A stretch of DNA of 64,000 bases from contig NZ_JAQFVF010000022.1 of the NCBI RefSeq assembly GCF_027789125.1, forward strand, positions 124,001-188,000, written 5' to 3'. This DNA is from Paenibacillus aestuarii (lineage in GTDB: Bacteria; Bacillota; Bacilli; Paenibacillales; NBRC-103111). The notes beneath the pieces were generated by a model that saw only the letters and a list, made by a program, of their open reading frames with translations, was not told where the DNA came from and searched no databases. This document shows, piece by piece, positions 8,460-16,044 of the stretch (its first letter is position 1; each line of letters starts with the position of its first letter). The position numbers and the translations under genes were made by a program.

Positions 8460-10013
8460 TTAGTCTCGTTTAATGGTGACAACCCTTGTTGCATCATCAA
8501 ATTCAACTTTGCTGCCCAGCGTCTCGGCGATGAATCGGACAGGGACGAAAGTCGAGCTGTCGTGCAGCGTTGCTGCGCTTTCTAGTTGAATGTTAGCTCC
8601 GTTCACGCTCGCAATCTTATTATCCAGTGTCAGGACAATCGTCTTGCCTGTCAGCGCATCGATAATCGTGACCTGCTGCAGATCTCCGTTCCATTTCACT
8701 TCGGCGCCCAACTGCTCGGAGATGAATCGAACCGGCACCATGGTGACACCATCGGCATTAATGAAAGGCTGCAAGGAGCCTTCCTCGGCATCACCGCTTT
8801 GATTCATGGCCAGATGAATGACTTTTCGCGTAACATGCAAATCGTCTTTCAAAAGCTTGTAAATCGCTGATTGTTTATCTAGTTGGCTGAGGAAAACAAA
8901 GAGTGAGCTAGGCTCAGAAGTAATCTTCATCGTACCGCCGGACGTATCAATAGGGTTCAGCTTCATCGGCTTGTTAAGGTCCCACGATTCTGCTGCAAAG
9001 CTCAGCTTGTACGCAGCAATGTCTGCATCAGGCTCGGGGGCAGGAATATACAGTTCAGCGGCCTGTTTACGCAGCTGCTTGTTACCGTCTATGAACAGAT
9101 CCAAGCTGAGGGTAGCCTTGCTGCTAAACCATGAAGATGAGCTATCTTGGCTCGCTTGCCCCAGATCGGCGACAGCCTTCTCTAGAAAGCTTCGTACAGC
9201 AGAATAGGCGAACCCAACCGCTACTTGTTTATTTTGCAGCAAAGAGAGGAATACGGAAGATTGCGAATCAGCTCCGGCCTGTTGTTGAATGACGGGGAGA
9301 ATGGCGTCATACAGCTGACCGATGAGATCTTGCAGCCCTTCTTCGTCTTCAAGCAGGCCGCTCAGCATTGTTGACAGGAGCGACGCTGCCTCAGTGCCGT
9401 TCATTTCGATATGCGCTTTTTGCAAACTCAAAGGTTCTTGATTAATCGTATCGGATACTGAAGTTACCGTAATGTGCTGCGGATTGGGCATTTTGGCTAT
9501 AAGCAGCTTGACTAATGCGGGTTGGATTTGCTGTATCGCGCTGCCCAGCTTGCTTTGGATGCCTTCCGGCAAAAGTGCCGCCGCTTGTGCACTTGTTCCG
9601 CCTTGTGCGGCGAAAGGATCAAATACAACGGGTTTCGGAGCCCCCTCGATCTGGATGACATATTGGGTGTCCAAGAGATTCAGCTTGAATGGAATGGAGC
9701 CCTTGCTGTACGTCAAGGTACCGTCTGCTGACAAGTGCTGCTTGTCTTCCATGATTGCATGCGTGATTTCCAACTTCAGAGGATTAAACGTATCAACGAG
9801 TGCTTGTTCATCGGCTGATAGCGGTTTAGTACCTGGGACCAGCTCGAATTGAATTGAAGTGTTGGAAGCTCCTGAGGTGATGCTGGCATTGTTCTGGATG
9901 GCTTGAGCGATATCCAGGCCTTGTACAGCTTGGCAGCCCGTTAGGGCGAAGAGAAGGACAACAAGTGCGGTGGAGAGCCACCAGGATAATCGTTTCTTGG
10001 GCATGTGCTTCAT
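8460..10013 (-). CDS. lipoprotein with copper-amine-oxidase N-terminal (stalk) domain
   Basis: This 517-residue protein has a lipoprotein signal peptide with lipobox LTGC (Cys about residue 27), so it should be anchored outside the membrane. Residues 28-400 are an unassigned region rich in Ala, Gln, Ser and Leu. The C-terminus (about 410-517) holds paired stalk repeats of the Cu_amine_oxidN1 family: VTMVPVRFISEQLGAEVKW and STFVPVRFIAETLGSKVEF. These are common in Paenibacillus surface proteins. Start at M1 or M4; AAGGAG sits close to M1. It is divergent from the nfeD2-floT operon. The function is unknown. Confidence 0.75.
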   Translation of the reverse strand: MKHMPKKRLSWWLSTALVVLLFALTGCQAVQGLDIAQAIQNNASITSGASNTSIQFELVPGTKPLSADEQALVDTFNPLKLEITHAIMEDKQHLSADGTLTYSKGSIPFKLNLLDTQYVIQIEGAPKPVVFDPFAAQGGTSAQAAALLPEGIQSKLGSAIQQIQPALVKLLIAKMPNPQHITVTSVSDTINQEPLSLQKAHIEMNGTEAASLLSTMLSGLLEDEEGLQDLIGQLYDAILPVIQQQAGADSQSSVFLSLLQNKQVAVGFAYSAVRSFLEKAVADLGQASQDSSSSWFSSKATLSLDLFIDGNKQLRKQAAELYIPAPEPDADIAAYKLSFAAESWDLNKPMKLNPIDTSGGTMKITSEPSSLFVFLSQLDKQSAIYKLLKDDLHVTRKVIHLAMNQSGDAEEGSLQPFINADGVTMVPVRFISEQLGAEVKWNGDLQQVTIIDALTGKTIVLTLDNKIASVNGANIQLESAATLHDSSTFVPVRFIAETLGSKVEFDDATRVVTIKRD

Positions 10014-10126
10014 CTACTCCTTCATAGTTAATAGAGCAATCAAGAGACCGCGCTGAAAGATTATACGCATGGCAGGCGGGAACGATTCGTTTTAAATATG
10101 AAAAGTTTACAAATCATGGCACTTCC

Positions 10127-10151
10127 GAAACCTTTCTGTTCGAGATACGTC
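10127..10151 (+). promoter_or_regulatory. ECF-type promoter of the nfeD2-floT operon
   Basis: GAAAC (10127-10131), a 16-nt spacer and CGTC (10148-10151, continuing TATAA) match the AAC...CGT architecture of ECF sigma promoters. In B. subtilis the equivalent yuaFGI operon belongs to the SigW regulon. The same AAC-N16-CGTCTA pattern precedes the ECF sigma gene at 14355-14915. Confidence 0.6.
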
Positions 10152-10219
10152 TATAAGTAGTGAGACTTCTAAATGTTGGAATGGTTGTCTGTCTATTCCA
10201 TGCACGGGAGGTGAGGCGC

Positions 10220-10771
10220 ATGATGACTTTGTTCGCCATATGTTTTTGGGCAGGCCTGACTCTTACGCTGCTCGTCACGTTTTTTGGAGGGGATCTCTCT
10301 GAATTTCATGTCGACAGCGGAGGCGGACATGGACACGGAGGGCCGACGGTATTTAATCTGTCTTCGATTTTAGCCAGCATGACGGTATTTGGCGGTGTAG
10401 GCTACATGCTGGGGACCGTCGGTATGGAGAATTCGCTCTGGATTTTGCTGATTGCCATCGTTTCGGGGGTGTTGATCGGGTGGCTGTTTTTTATCTTTTA
10501 TGCCAAAGTGATTTACAAACATGATCACAGCATGAAAGAGAGCGATTTCGACTTGAATGGCCAGTTGGGGCAATTAACCATTCCTATTCATGGTAAGGCA
10601 ATGGGTGAAATGAAATTCGTTTTGCAGGGCACGAAGCGCACAGTCAGCGCCAAGTCTGACAATGGCGAGTCGATTCCAAAGGGAGCGAAGGTCGTCATTT
10701 TGAAGATGCAGCATGGGGTAGCGACTGTAATGGCAATTAAGGACGCGCTCGGTGATTTGGACGGAGAGTAG
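10220..10771 (+). CDS. yuaF: NfeD2/YuaF-like membrane protein
   Basis: This 183-residue protein has membrane helices at about 4-22, 55-75 and 77-98 and a soluble C-terminal beta domain (about 115-180) of the NfeD OB-fold type. In B. subtilis YuaF partners the flotillin YuaG in membrane microdomains. A His/Gly segment (GGGHGHGG) lies between helices 1 and 2. The start at 10220 (ATGATG) follows GGGAGGTGAG; the longer open frame upstream lacks a site. It lies 15 nt before the flotillin gene, so the two are certainly co-transcribed. Confidence 0.85.
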   Translation: MMTLFAICFWAGLTLTLLVTFFGGDLSEFHVDSGGGHGHGGPTVFNLSSILASMTVFGGVGYMLGTVGMENSLWILLIAIVSGVLIGWLFFIFYAKVIYKHDHSMKESDFDLNGQLGQLTIPIHGKAMGEMKFVLQGTKRTVSAKSDNGESIPKGAKVVILKMQHGVATVMAIKDALGDLDGE

Positions 10772-10786
10772 AGGAGGCAGGGAAGC

Positions 10787-12241
10787 ATGTTAACAGTATT
10801 GTACAGCGTTGCGGCAATTGTCATTGTTGTTTTTATTTTACTAATCTCGATTGTGAAAGCGTACAAGAAGGTTCCGCCGAATGAAGCGATGATTGTGTTC
10901 GGTCTCGGTGGTAAGCGGGTGGTGCAGGGCGGCGGTTCGTTCGTTATTCCTGGTTTTCAAAGTTACAAGACAATTTCCATGATGCTGATGAGCTTCGATG
11001 TGAAGCCGGATCAACCGATGTTTTCTCAGCAAGGCATTCGTTTGAAGATTGAAGCTGTCGCTCAGATCAAAATCCAAAGTGATCCGATCGCCATAGCGAC
11101 TGCGTCCGAGCAGTTCCTGGATCACTCGTTGGCTGAACGGGAGACGATTATTCTGCATTCGGTGGAAGGGCACCTGCGCGGTTTGGTTGGGCAGCTTCCC
11201 GTGGAGTCGATTCTCAAAAATCCGGATGAGCTCAACAGCAAGATGCGGGAGACCTGTTCTGACGATTTGGACAAAATGGGGCTCAGTCTGATCTCCTTCG
11301 TACTGAAACGTGTGGCTGACGATCAAGGTTACATTGCCAATCTCGGCGTGCCGGAGGTGGAGCGCATCCGCAAAAGCGCCAGCATCGCCAAGGCGGAAGT
11401 CGAGCGGGATATTCAGATTCGCCAGGCAGAGACAGAGAAGGAGGCGGCAATCCGCAGAGCGGAGGCGCACCAGCTGCGAATCGAGGCGGAAACGGCAGCC
11501 AACGCCAAGGAAGCGCAGTACCGCAAAGAGCTGAACATCAAGGAAGCCGAATTCAAGCAGGAGACGACGAGCCGTCAGGCGGAGGCCGATCTGGCCTATG
11601 AATTGAAACAAAATCAAATTCAACAGTCGCTCGTAACCGAGCAGGTGCGGATCAAGCAGATGGAAGCCGAGGCGAATAAGAATGTTCGCCAGATCGAAGT
11701 TGAGCTCAAGCAGCGAGAGCTTGAGGCGACGGTCATTAAGCCGGCTGAAGCGGAGAAGCAGGCCGCTATTCTGCGTGCTGAGGTAAGCAAGCAGCGGCAG
11801 ATTCTCGAGGCCGAGGCAGAGGCGGAATCGACGCGCAAGCGCGGGGAAGCGATGGCCGAAGCGGAGCTGGCCAAAGGACGGGCGAACGCCGAGGTCATCC
11901 GTTTGGCCGGTATTGCGGAAGCTGAGGCGCTGGAGAAGAAAGCGGAGGCTTACAAGCAGTACACGCAAGCGGCGGTCACGGTGGAGATTCTGCGCATGCT
12001 GCCGGAATTGGCTGAGAAAATTGCGGCTCCGCTAAGCAATGTAGACAAGATTACGGTCATCTCCTCAGACGGCGAGACATCCGGCGTCAATCGCCTCACC
12101 GGCGATATTACCAAAATGATTGCGCAAGTACCGGAGATCACGCAAACTTTAACCGGCAAAACCGTGACGGATTTGGCCAGGGCCTTTTTGGGCAAAGATC
12201 AAGCGCTGAAGCCGGCTGCTGATGTGAGTTCGAAAGAATAG
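10787..12241 (+). CDS. floT: flotillin
   Basis: This is a 484-residue membrane scaffold of functional microdomains. The N-terminal hydrophobic anchor is at residues 3-25, and the SPFH/PHB domain covers roughly 30-200 (PPNEAMIVFGLGGKRVVQGG near the start). A long Ala/Glu/Lys/Arg coiled coil with EAEAE-type repeats spans about 200-400, followed by a C-terminal oligomerisation tail. Length and order match B. subtilis YuaG/FloT (509 aa). It is the second gene after the NfeD2-like partner and ends at a strong terminator. Expression is likely driven from the ECF-type promoter at 10127. Confidence 0.95.
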   Translation: MLTVLYSVAAIVIVVFILLISIVKAYKKVPPNEAMIVFGLGGKRVVQGGGSFVIPGFQSYKTISMMLMSFDVKPDQPMFSQQGIRLKIEAVAQIKIQSDPIAIATASEQFLDHSLAERETIILHSVEGHLRGLVGQLPVESILKNPDELNSKMRETCSDDLDKMGLSLISFVLKRVADDQGYIANLGVPEVERIRKSASIAKAEVERDIQIRQAETEKEAAIRRAEAHQLRIEAETAANAKEAQYRKELNIKEAEFKQETTSRQAEADLAYELKQNQIQQSLVTEQVRIKQMEAEANKNVRQIEVELKQRELEATVIKPAEAEKQAAILRAEVSKQRQILEAEAEAESTRKRGEAMAEAELAKGRANAEVIRLAGIAEAEALEKKAEAYKQYTQAAVTVEILRMLPELAEKIAAPLSNVDKITVISSDGETSGVNRLTGDITKMIAQVPEITQTLTGKTVTDLARAFLGKDQALKPAADVSSKE

Positions 12242-12259
12242 AGGAATAGTCGGAAATGG

Positions 12260-12290
12260 AAATCCCCCCTGTGCGGGGGATTTTTGTTTG
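12260..12290 (+). terminator. rho-independent terminator of nfeD2-floT
   Basis: AATCCCCC and GGGGGATT pair around a short loop and are followed by TTTTTG. Confidence 0.9.
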
Positions 12291-12455
12291 ATATTCTAGT
12301 CAGAAAAGGCGATCCGGTGGAATTCACTGCTCGTCGTGCAGGATAAACGGGGTAATACGGCTAAATAGTTAGGAAAAGCTGCATTTTGCTGGCGATTGAT
12401 GAGTGCAATGGATGTATGCAGCTGCAAAGTAAGAAAAGCATAAGGAGATGAGCGT

Positions 12456-12983
12456 ATGGAAGATTTACGTTATCCGATTGGCGAGTTTGAACACGAAGGG
12501 GATATTTCAGCGGAGCAGCTTCAGCTCTGGATGGCTGACATCGAGTCGACGCCAAACCGGCTGCGTGATGCGGTCAGCGGCTTATCCGACGAGCAGCTGG
12601 ACACACCGTACCGCCCTGGGGGTTGGACGGTGCGCCAGGTGGTGCACCATGTGGCTGATAGCCACATCAATAGCTACATGCGCTTTAAACTCGCGCTGAC
12701 GGAAGAAGAGCCAACGATAAGGCCGTATTATGAAGAGCGCTGGGCAGAGTTGAGCGATGGCCGCACCGCGCCGGTCGAGTTGTCGCTGACGCTGCTGGAC
12801 GCGCTGCACAGCCGTTGGATGCTGCTGCTGCGTGCGCTGCATCAGGAGCAGTTGGCACGTGCTTTCGTCCATCCGGCATCGGGGGCGACGATCCGTCTGG
12901 ACCGGAATGTCGGCATCTACGCCTGGCACGGCAACCATCATATCGCCCACATCACGCGCCTGCGCGACCGGATGGGCTGGTAA
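12456..12983 (+). CDS. yfiT: YfiT-like DinB-fold putative metal-dependent hydrolase
   Basis: This is a 175-residue four-helix-bundle protein of the YfiT/DinB superfamily. Metal-ligand candidates are His in VVHHVADSH (residues 62-70) and in the C-terminal HGNHHIAH (158-165). The N-terminus RYPIGEFEHEGD is the family hallmark. Some relatives act as bacillithiol S-transferases (BstA), others are uncharacterised, so the activity is left open. AAGGAGATG precedes the start with good spacing. It is monocistronic and ends at a terminator shared with the convergent anti-sigma gene. Confidence 0.85.
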   Translation: MEDLRYPIGEFEHEGDISAEQLQLWMADIESTPNRLRDAVSGLSDEQLDTPYRPGGWTVRQVVHHVADSHINSYMRFKLALTEEEPTIRPYYEERWAELSDGRTAPVELSLTLLDALHSRWMLLLRALHQEQLARAFVHPASGATIRLDRNVGIYAWHGNHHIAHITRLRDRMGW

Positions 12984-12989
12984 AAGATG

Positions 12990-13027
12990 AACACCCCCTT
13001 GATCCATAATGGGTCAAGGGGGTGTTT
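12990..13027. terminator. bidirectional rho-independent terminator
   Basis: AACACCCCCTTGA(T)CC and GG(G)TCAAGGGGGTGTT form a near-perfect stem between convergent genes, with T and A tracts suited to both directions. Confidence 0.85.
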
Positions 13028-13030
13028 GAT

Positions 13031-14377
13031 TTAATCGTGATTGGTGTTACTAGGCAAATAACGGTCAACTTTATCGATCCACTCCTGCACATAGTGATCA
13101 GTGGCCCATTGCGCCATGACCAGCTGCTCGCGCTGCTGGAGGTCCAGCGTCAGTTCGGGTGCGCTGTTCGGCGCCTGGCCATAGGAGTAAAACTTCAGCT
13201 TACCGCCTTCGAAGATGACCATCATATCGTTCATCGGCGAGGTCAAGGCATCGGTGGCGTTCGGCCAGTTGGCCTTAATGTCGCCCCAAGAGCAGCAGAG
13301 CTCGTCATGGTTGACCACTTTGTCCGGCAGGTCACGTGGGAGCTCGTGCAGGTTGTAACGTTCCGAGGTGCCGGCTTCGGCGCGAGTCGTCTCCGCGACT
13401 TTGCCGACCCAACGGCCGGGGGCCCGTTCAATCGACCAGCTCTCGCCAGTGAGCTCGCCAATTTGATCTGCCGCCGGCGTAGGGGTAGCGGATGCTGCTG
13501 CAGACACCGTCAACGCTTGCGGTGCTGCTGCACCTTTAAGGGAGAGTCGCATGTTGGAAAGCACGCCGTTTATGGATGAATCATACAGGTCTGAAAGCGA
13601 TACATGATTCTTATCAACAGGCTTATTGTACAGGTGCATCGTATGCCCTTCCTTCAGTTGGGGGAGGGTACGTACCCAGACGCGGTCGGCCTGGTAAGAG
13701 GTGTTGCCCACCAAAGCCTCTTCGGATTCGGCGATTGACAAATATTGGTTGCCAACAAAACGCAGCGTCTCGACATGGTTGAGCTTCTCGTTCGGATCGT
13801 CGGTGAACGTTTCTGCTTTTGCAGGCTGATCAGCCAAATGCGCCGATAAATAATGAATCTCATCCGTTTTCGTTCTGGCGACAAGCGAGTCGATCTTCCA
13901 GAAGTTCTGTTTGTACGGCATGAGAATGCCGTCCCCTTCCGAAGTCTTCTGCAATTTGCCGCGAACCGGGGCGATCAGCATCGTCCGGTACGTGCTGAAC
14001 CGGATCGTCTTCACCGCCCGGTTGCTGTCCGTTTCCTCATGGTCGGTTCTTAACCCGATTAATAATGCCGTGTTAACGGCCGCAGGCGCGACCAAGGAAG
14101 CCGACTGGGCCTCCATGGGGATCGGTGCTTCCATGGCCATAAGGGCCTCGCTTCTCGTATGTATCGTATTCCAGGGATACAACAGCAAGACAGCTGTCAC
14201 AGCGCCGATTCCGGCGATGACGAGAAAAGGCTTCATGCGTGGCTTCGCGCGTTCCTTACGGTCAATCGCTTGTTCAATCTCACGTTGGAGTTTGGACGTA
14301 AACCCTGTTTGCTTGAGCGGTCCTGACTCCAAATCTTCCTGCATATCATCCGGATCAGGAGTTTTCAAGCGCTTCAC
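13031..14377 (-). CDS. membrane-bound anti-sigma-like protein
   Basis: This 448-residue protein overlaps the end of the upstream ECF sigma gene by 23 nt, the arrangement expected for a cognate anti-sigma factor. Residues 1-48 form a charged cytoplasmic N-terminus and 50-68 one membrane helix (FLVIAGIGAVTAVLLLYPW). The rest is a large extracytoplasmic domain with a Pro/Ala/Thr linker near residue 290. No zinc-binding HxxxCxxC motif is visible, so it is not a classic ZAS protein. The start is GTG 14377 or TTG 14368 (better spaced from AAGGAG). The role is inferred from position and topology. Confidence 0.65.
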   Translation of the reverse strand: MKRLKTPDPDDMQEDLESGPLKQTGFTSKLQREIEQAIDRKERAKPRMKPFLVIAGIGAVTAVLLLYPWNTIHTRSEALMAMEAPIPMEAQSASLVAPAAVNTALLIGLRTDHEETDSNRAVKTIRFSTYRTMLIAPVRGKLQKTSEGDGILMPYKQNFWKIDSLVARTKTDEIHYLSAHLADQPAKAETFTDDPNEKLNHVETLRFVGNQYLSIAESEEALVGNTSYQADRVWVRTLPQLKEGHTMHLYNKPVDKNHVSLSDLYDSSINGVLSNMRLSLKGAAAPQALTVSAAASATPTPAADQIGELTGESWSIERAPGRWVGKVAETTRAEAGTSERYNLHELPRDLPDKVVNHDELCCSWGDIKANWPNATDALTSPMNDMMVIFEGGKLKFYSYGQAPNSAPELTLDLQQREQLVMAQWATDHYVQEWIDKVDRYLPSNTNHD

Positions 14378-14915
14378 GCTCCTTCATTACCTTCAGTCTG
14401 GCATGATGGAGCCTTGATTTGACGGTCCCTTCTGAAATATTGAGCACAGCGGCCATTTCTTTCGTCGAAAGCTGATAATGGGCGTGCAAAATCAAAATTT
14501 CCCGATATTTTGGGGGTAGGGAAATCACTTTTTTCCATATATCACTGGCATATAGCTTCTCCATCGCTTCATTCTCCGCGGACTGCGATGTACCGGTGGA
14601 TTGAATGAAACCAACCAAGGTAACCTTGCGCCAAAATGCTTTGCGTAAATAATCATATGCTGTATTCCGGGTAATCGTAAGCAGCCAAGTTTTGACGGAG
14701 GCTTCGCCCCGGAAAGTTGTCAGGTTGCGGTATACTTTCAAAAAAGCGTCCTGGGTAATGTCATCGGCAAGGTCCATATTTCGGCAAATACTGAACGCAT
14801 AATTCCATACGTCATTGCCGTAAGCCTCCATCAAGTTGCGCAGGATTGCTTTCTGATCGGTCGTTTCAGATACGTACTTTAAATATTCAAATACATGGAC
14901 ACCGGTCGTCTCCAT
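14355..14915 (-). CDS. ECF-type RNA polymerase sigma factor
   Basis: This is a 186-residue sigma-70 family protein with region 2 (about 25-95, including DLADDITQDAFLKVYRN and the -10 contact helix FRGEASVKTWLLTITRN). Region 4 spans about 125-180 (LPPKYREILILHAHYQLSTKE..LNISEGTVKSRLHHARLK). There is no C-terminal extension. TGGAGAGGTGAG precedes ATG 14915. Its own upstream region has an ECF-type promoter, implying autoregulation. The following overlapping gene is the likely anti-sigma. I cannot assign it to a named Bacillus sigma (SigV, SigW, SigX or SigY) with certainty. Confidence 0.9.
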   Translation of the reverse strand: METTGVHVFEYLKYVSETTDQKAILRNLMEAYGNDVWNYAFSICRNMDLADDITQDAFLKVYRNLTTFRGEASVKTWLLTITRNTAYDYLRKAFWRKVTLVGFIQSTGTSQSAENEAMEKLYASDIWKKVISLPPKYREILILHAHYQLSTKEMAAVLNISEGTVKSRLHHARLKVMKEREALENS

Positions 14916-14937
14916 ACTCTCACCTCTCCAAAAATTA

Positions 14938-14961
14938 GACGTAGCAAGCGGAAAAAAGTTC
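14938..14961 (-). promoter_or_regulatory. candidate autoregulated ECF promoter
   Basis: On the minus strand GAAC (14961-14958), a 16-nt spacer and CGTC followed by TA (14941-14938) match ECF promoter layout. It lies about 20 nt upstream of the sigma gene start and matches the nfeD2-floT promoter in spacing and -10. Confidence 0.5.
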
Positions 14962-14982
14962 GTAAAAAATGAAAATAATTAT

Positions 14983-15009
14983 GGTCACAATCAAGGGTGG
15001 CATTTCGTC
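14983..15009 (+). promoter_or_regulatory. ECF41-type promoter (GGTCACA-N16-CGTC)
   Basis: GGTCACA at 14983-14989, exactly 16 nt, then CGTC at 15006-15009. This differs by one base from the TGTCACA-N16-CGTC motif described for the ECF41 group. It lies 57 nt upstream of the ECF41 gene, consistent with autoregulation. Confidence 0.65.
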
Positions 15010-15065
15010 TTTATTGGCGTGGTAAACCGCAAGGAGTATACTACGCTTAAAGGAGTGATAAGACC

Positions 15066-15938
15066 GTGAATATTGCCAATCTATATGATGAATATAAGCC
15101 TCTATTATTTTCAATTGCTTATCGGATGCTCGGTTCGGCTGCCGACGCTGAAGATATGGTTCAGGACACGTTCGTCAATGCGCAGCAGCTGCCAGACGAT
15201 CAAGTGCGCCATGTCAAAGCCTATCTGTGCAAAATGGTGACGAACCGCTGCATCGATTATGCGCAGTCTGCGCGCAAGCGCCGGGAACTGTATGTCGGCG
15301 AATGGCTGCCGGAGCCATTGATCGTTAGTGCGGATGATCCGCTGCATGCGATCGAGCGCGATGAGACATTCTCCTATGCCTTCATGGTATATCTGGAACG
15401 GCTGACGCCTGTAGAACGGGCTGTCTTCATCCTGCGCGAAGCCTTCGAATATGATTATACCGATATTAGCGACATTGTGGGTAAATCCGAAGCGAATTGC
15501 CGGCAAATTTTCAGCCGTCTCAAGCGGAAGCTGCAGGATGAAGAGGCCCCTGTTGTCCAGGCGGATGAGCATGCGCGCAGCTTAGCGCGGCAGTTTCTGC
15601 ACGCTTCCAGCACAGGCGACCTGGAAGGGCTGATCCGCTCGCTGACGGAAGACGTCGTTATGTACTCCGATGGCGGCGGCAAAGCGCTGGCGGCGCTGCA
15701 TCCGATTCTGGGCCGTGAGCGCGTGATCCGGTTTCTACTGGGGATTCGTTCTAAGTATAAGGAGCGCAATTACGAGTATCAGATGATACCAATGAACGGC
15801 CAAAATGGCATGGTGATTACAGAGGATGGCATGGTGGTAGCGGCGATAAATCTCGAGCTGGATGAGCGAGGCAGTGTGCACCGTCTGTATTTTATGCGAA
15901 ATCCGGATAAATTGGATCTTTTCAAAACGAACAAATAA
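15066..15938 (+). CDS. ECF41-family sigma factor with fused SnoaL-like regulatory domain
   Basis: This is a 290-residue sigma factor. Region 2 is at residues 8-72 and region 4 at about 105-158. The group hallmarks are WLPEP (80-84) in the linker and DGGGK (202-206) in the C-terminal SnoaL-like domain (about 170-285). In this group the fused domain replaces a separate anti-sigma and modulates activity. The start is GTG 15066 with AAAGGAGTGAT upstream. ECF41 genes usually neighbour an oxidoreductase or carboxymuconolactone decarboxylase target; none is adjacent here, so the target must lie elsewhere. Its own promoter matches the group motif. Confidence 0.9.
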   Translation: MNIANLYDEYKPLLFSIAYRMLGSAADAEDMVQDTFVNAQQLPDDQVRHVKAYLCKMVTNRCIDYAQSARKRRELYVGEWLPEPLIVSADDPLHAIERDETFSYAFMVYLERLTPVERAVFILREAFEYDYTDISDIVGKSEANCRQIFSRLKRKLQDEEAPVVQADEHARSLARQFLHASSTGDLEGLIRSLTEDVVMYSDGGGKALAALHPILGRERVIRFLLGIRSKYKERNYEYQMIPMNGQNGMVITEDGMVVAAINLELDERGSVHRLYFMRNPDKLDLFKTNK

Positions 15939-15974
15939 GCCCATTCCTTCGATATACCATTCGAAAGAAGGGCT
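15938..15974. terminator. terminator-like hairpin without a strong T-tract
   Basis: AGCCC(A)TTC(C)TTCG and CGAA(A)GAAGGGCT form an interrupted stem just after the sigma factor stop and before the convergent membrane protein. No long T-run follows, so termination would be weak. Confidence 0.45.
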
Positions 15975-16044
15975 GGATATCAGTCAGTCTTTCCTGCGGA
16001 AATTGTGGTAGGGGGTTGCTTAGATCGCAATGGGGAGGAGATCC

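Noticed and set aside
10841-11968. 375-codon minus-strand open frame
   Set aside because: It lies wholly opposite the flotillin gene and arises from the Glu/Ala/Arg codon bias of its coiled coil; no ribosome binding site or domain.
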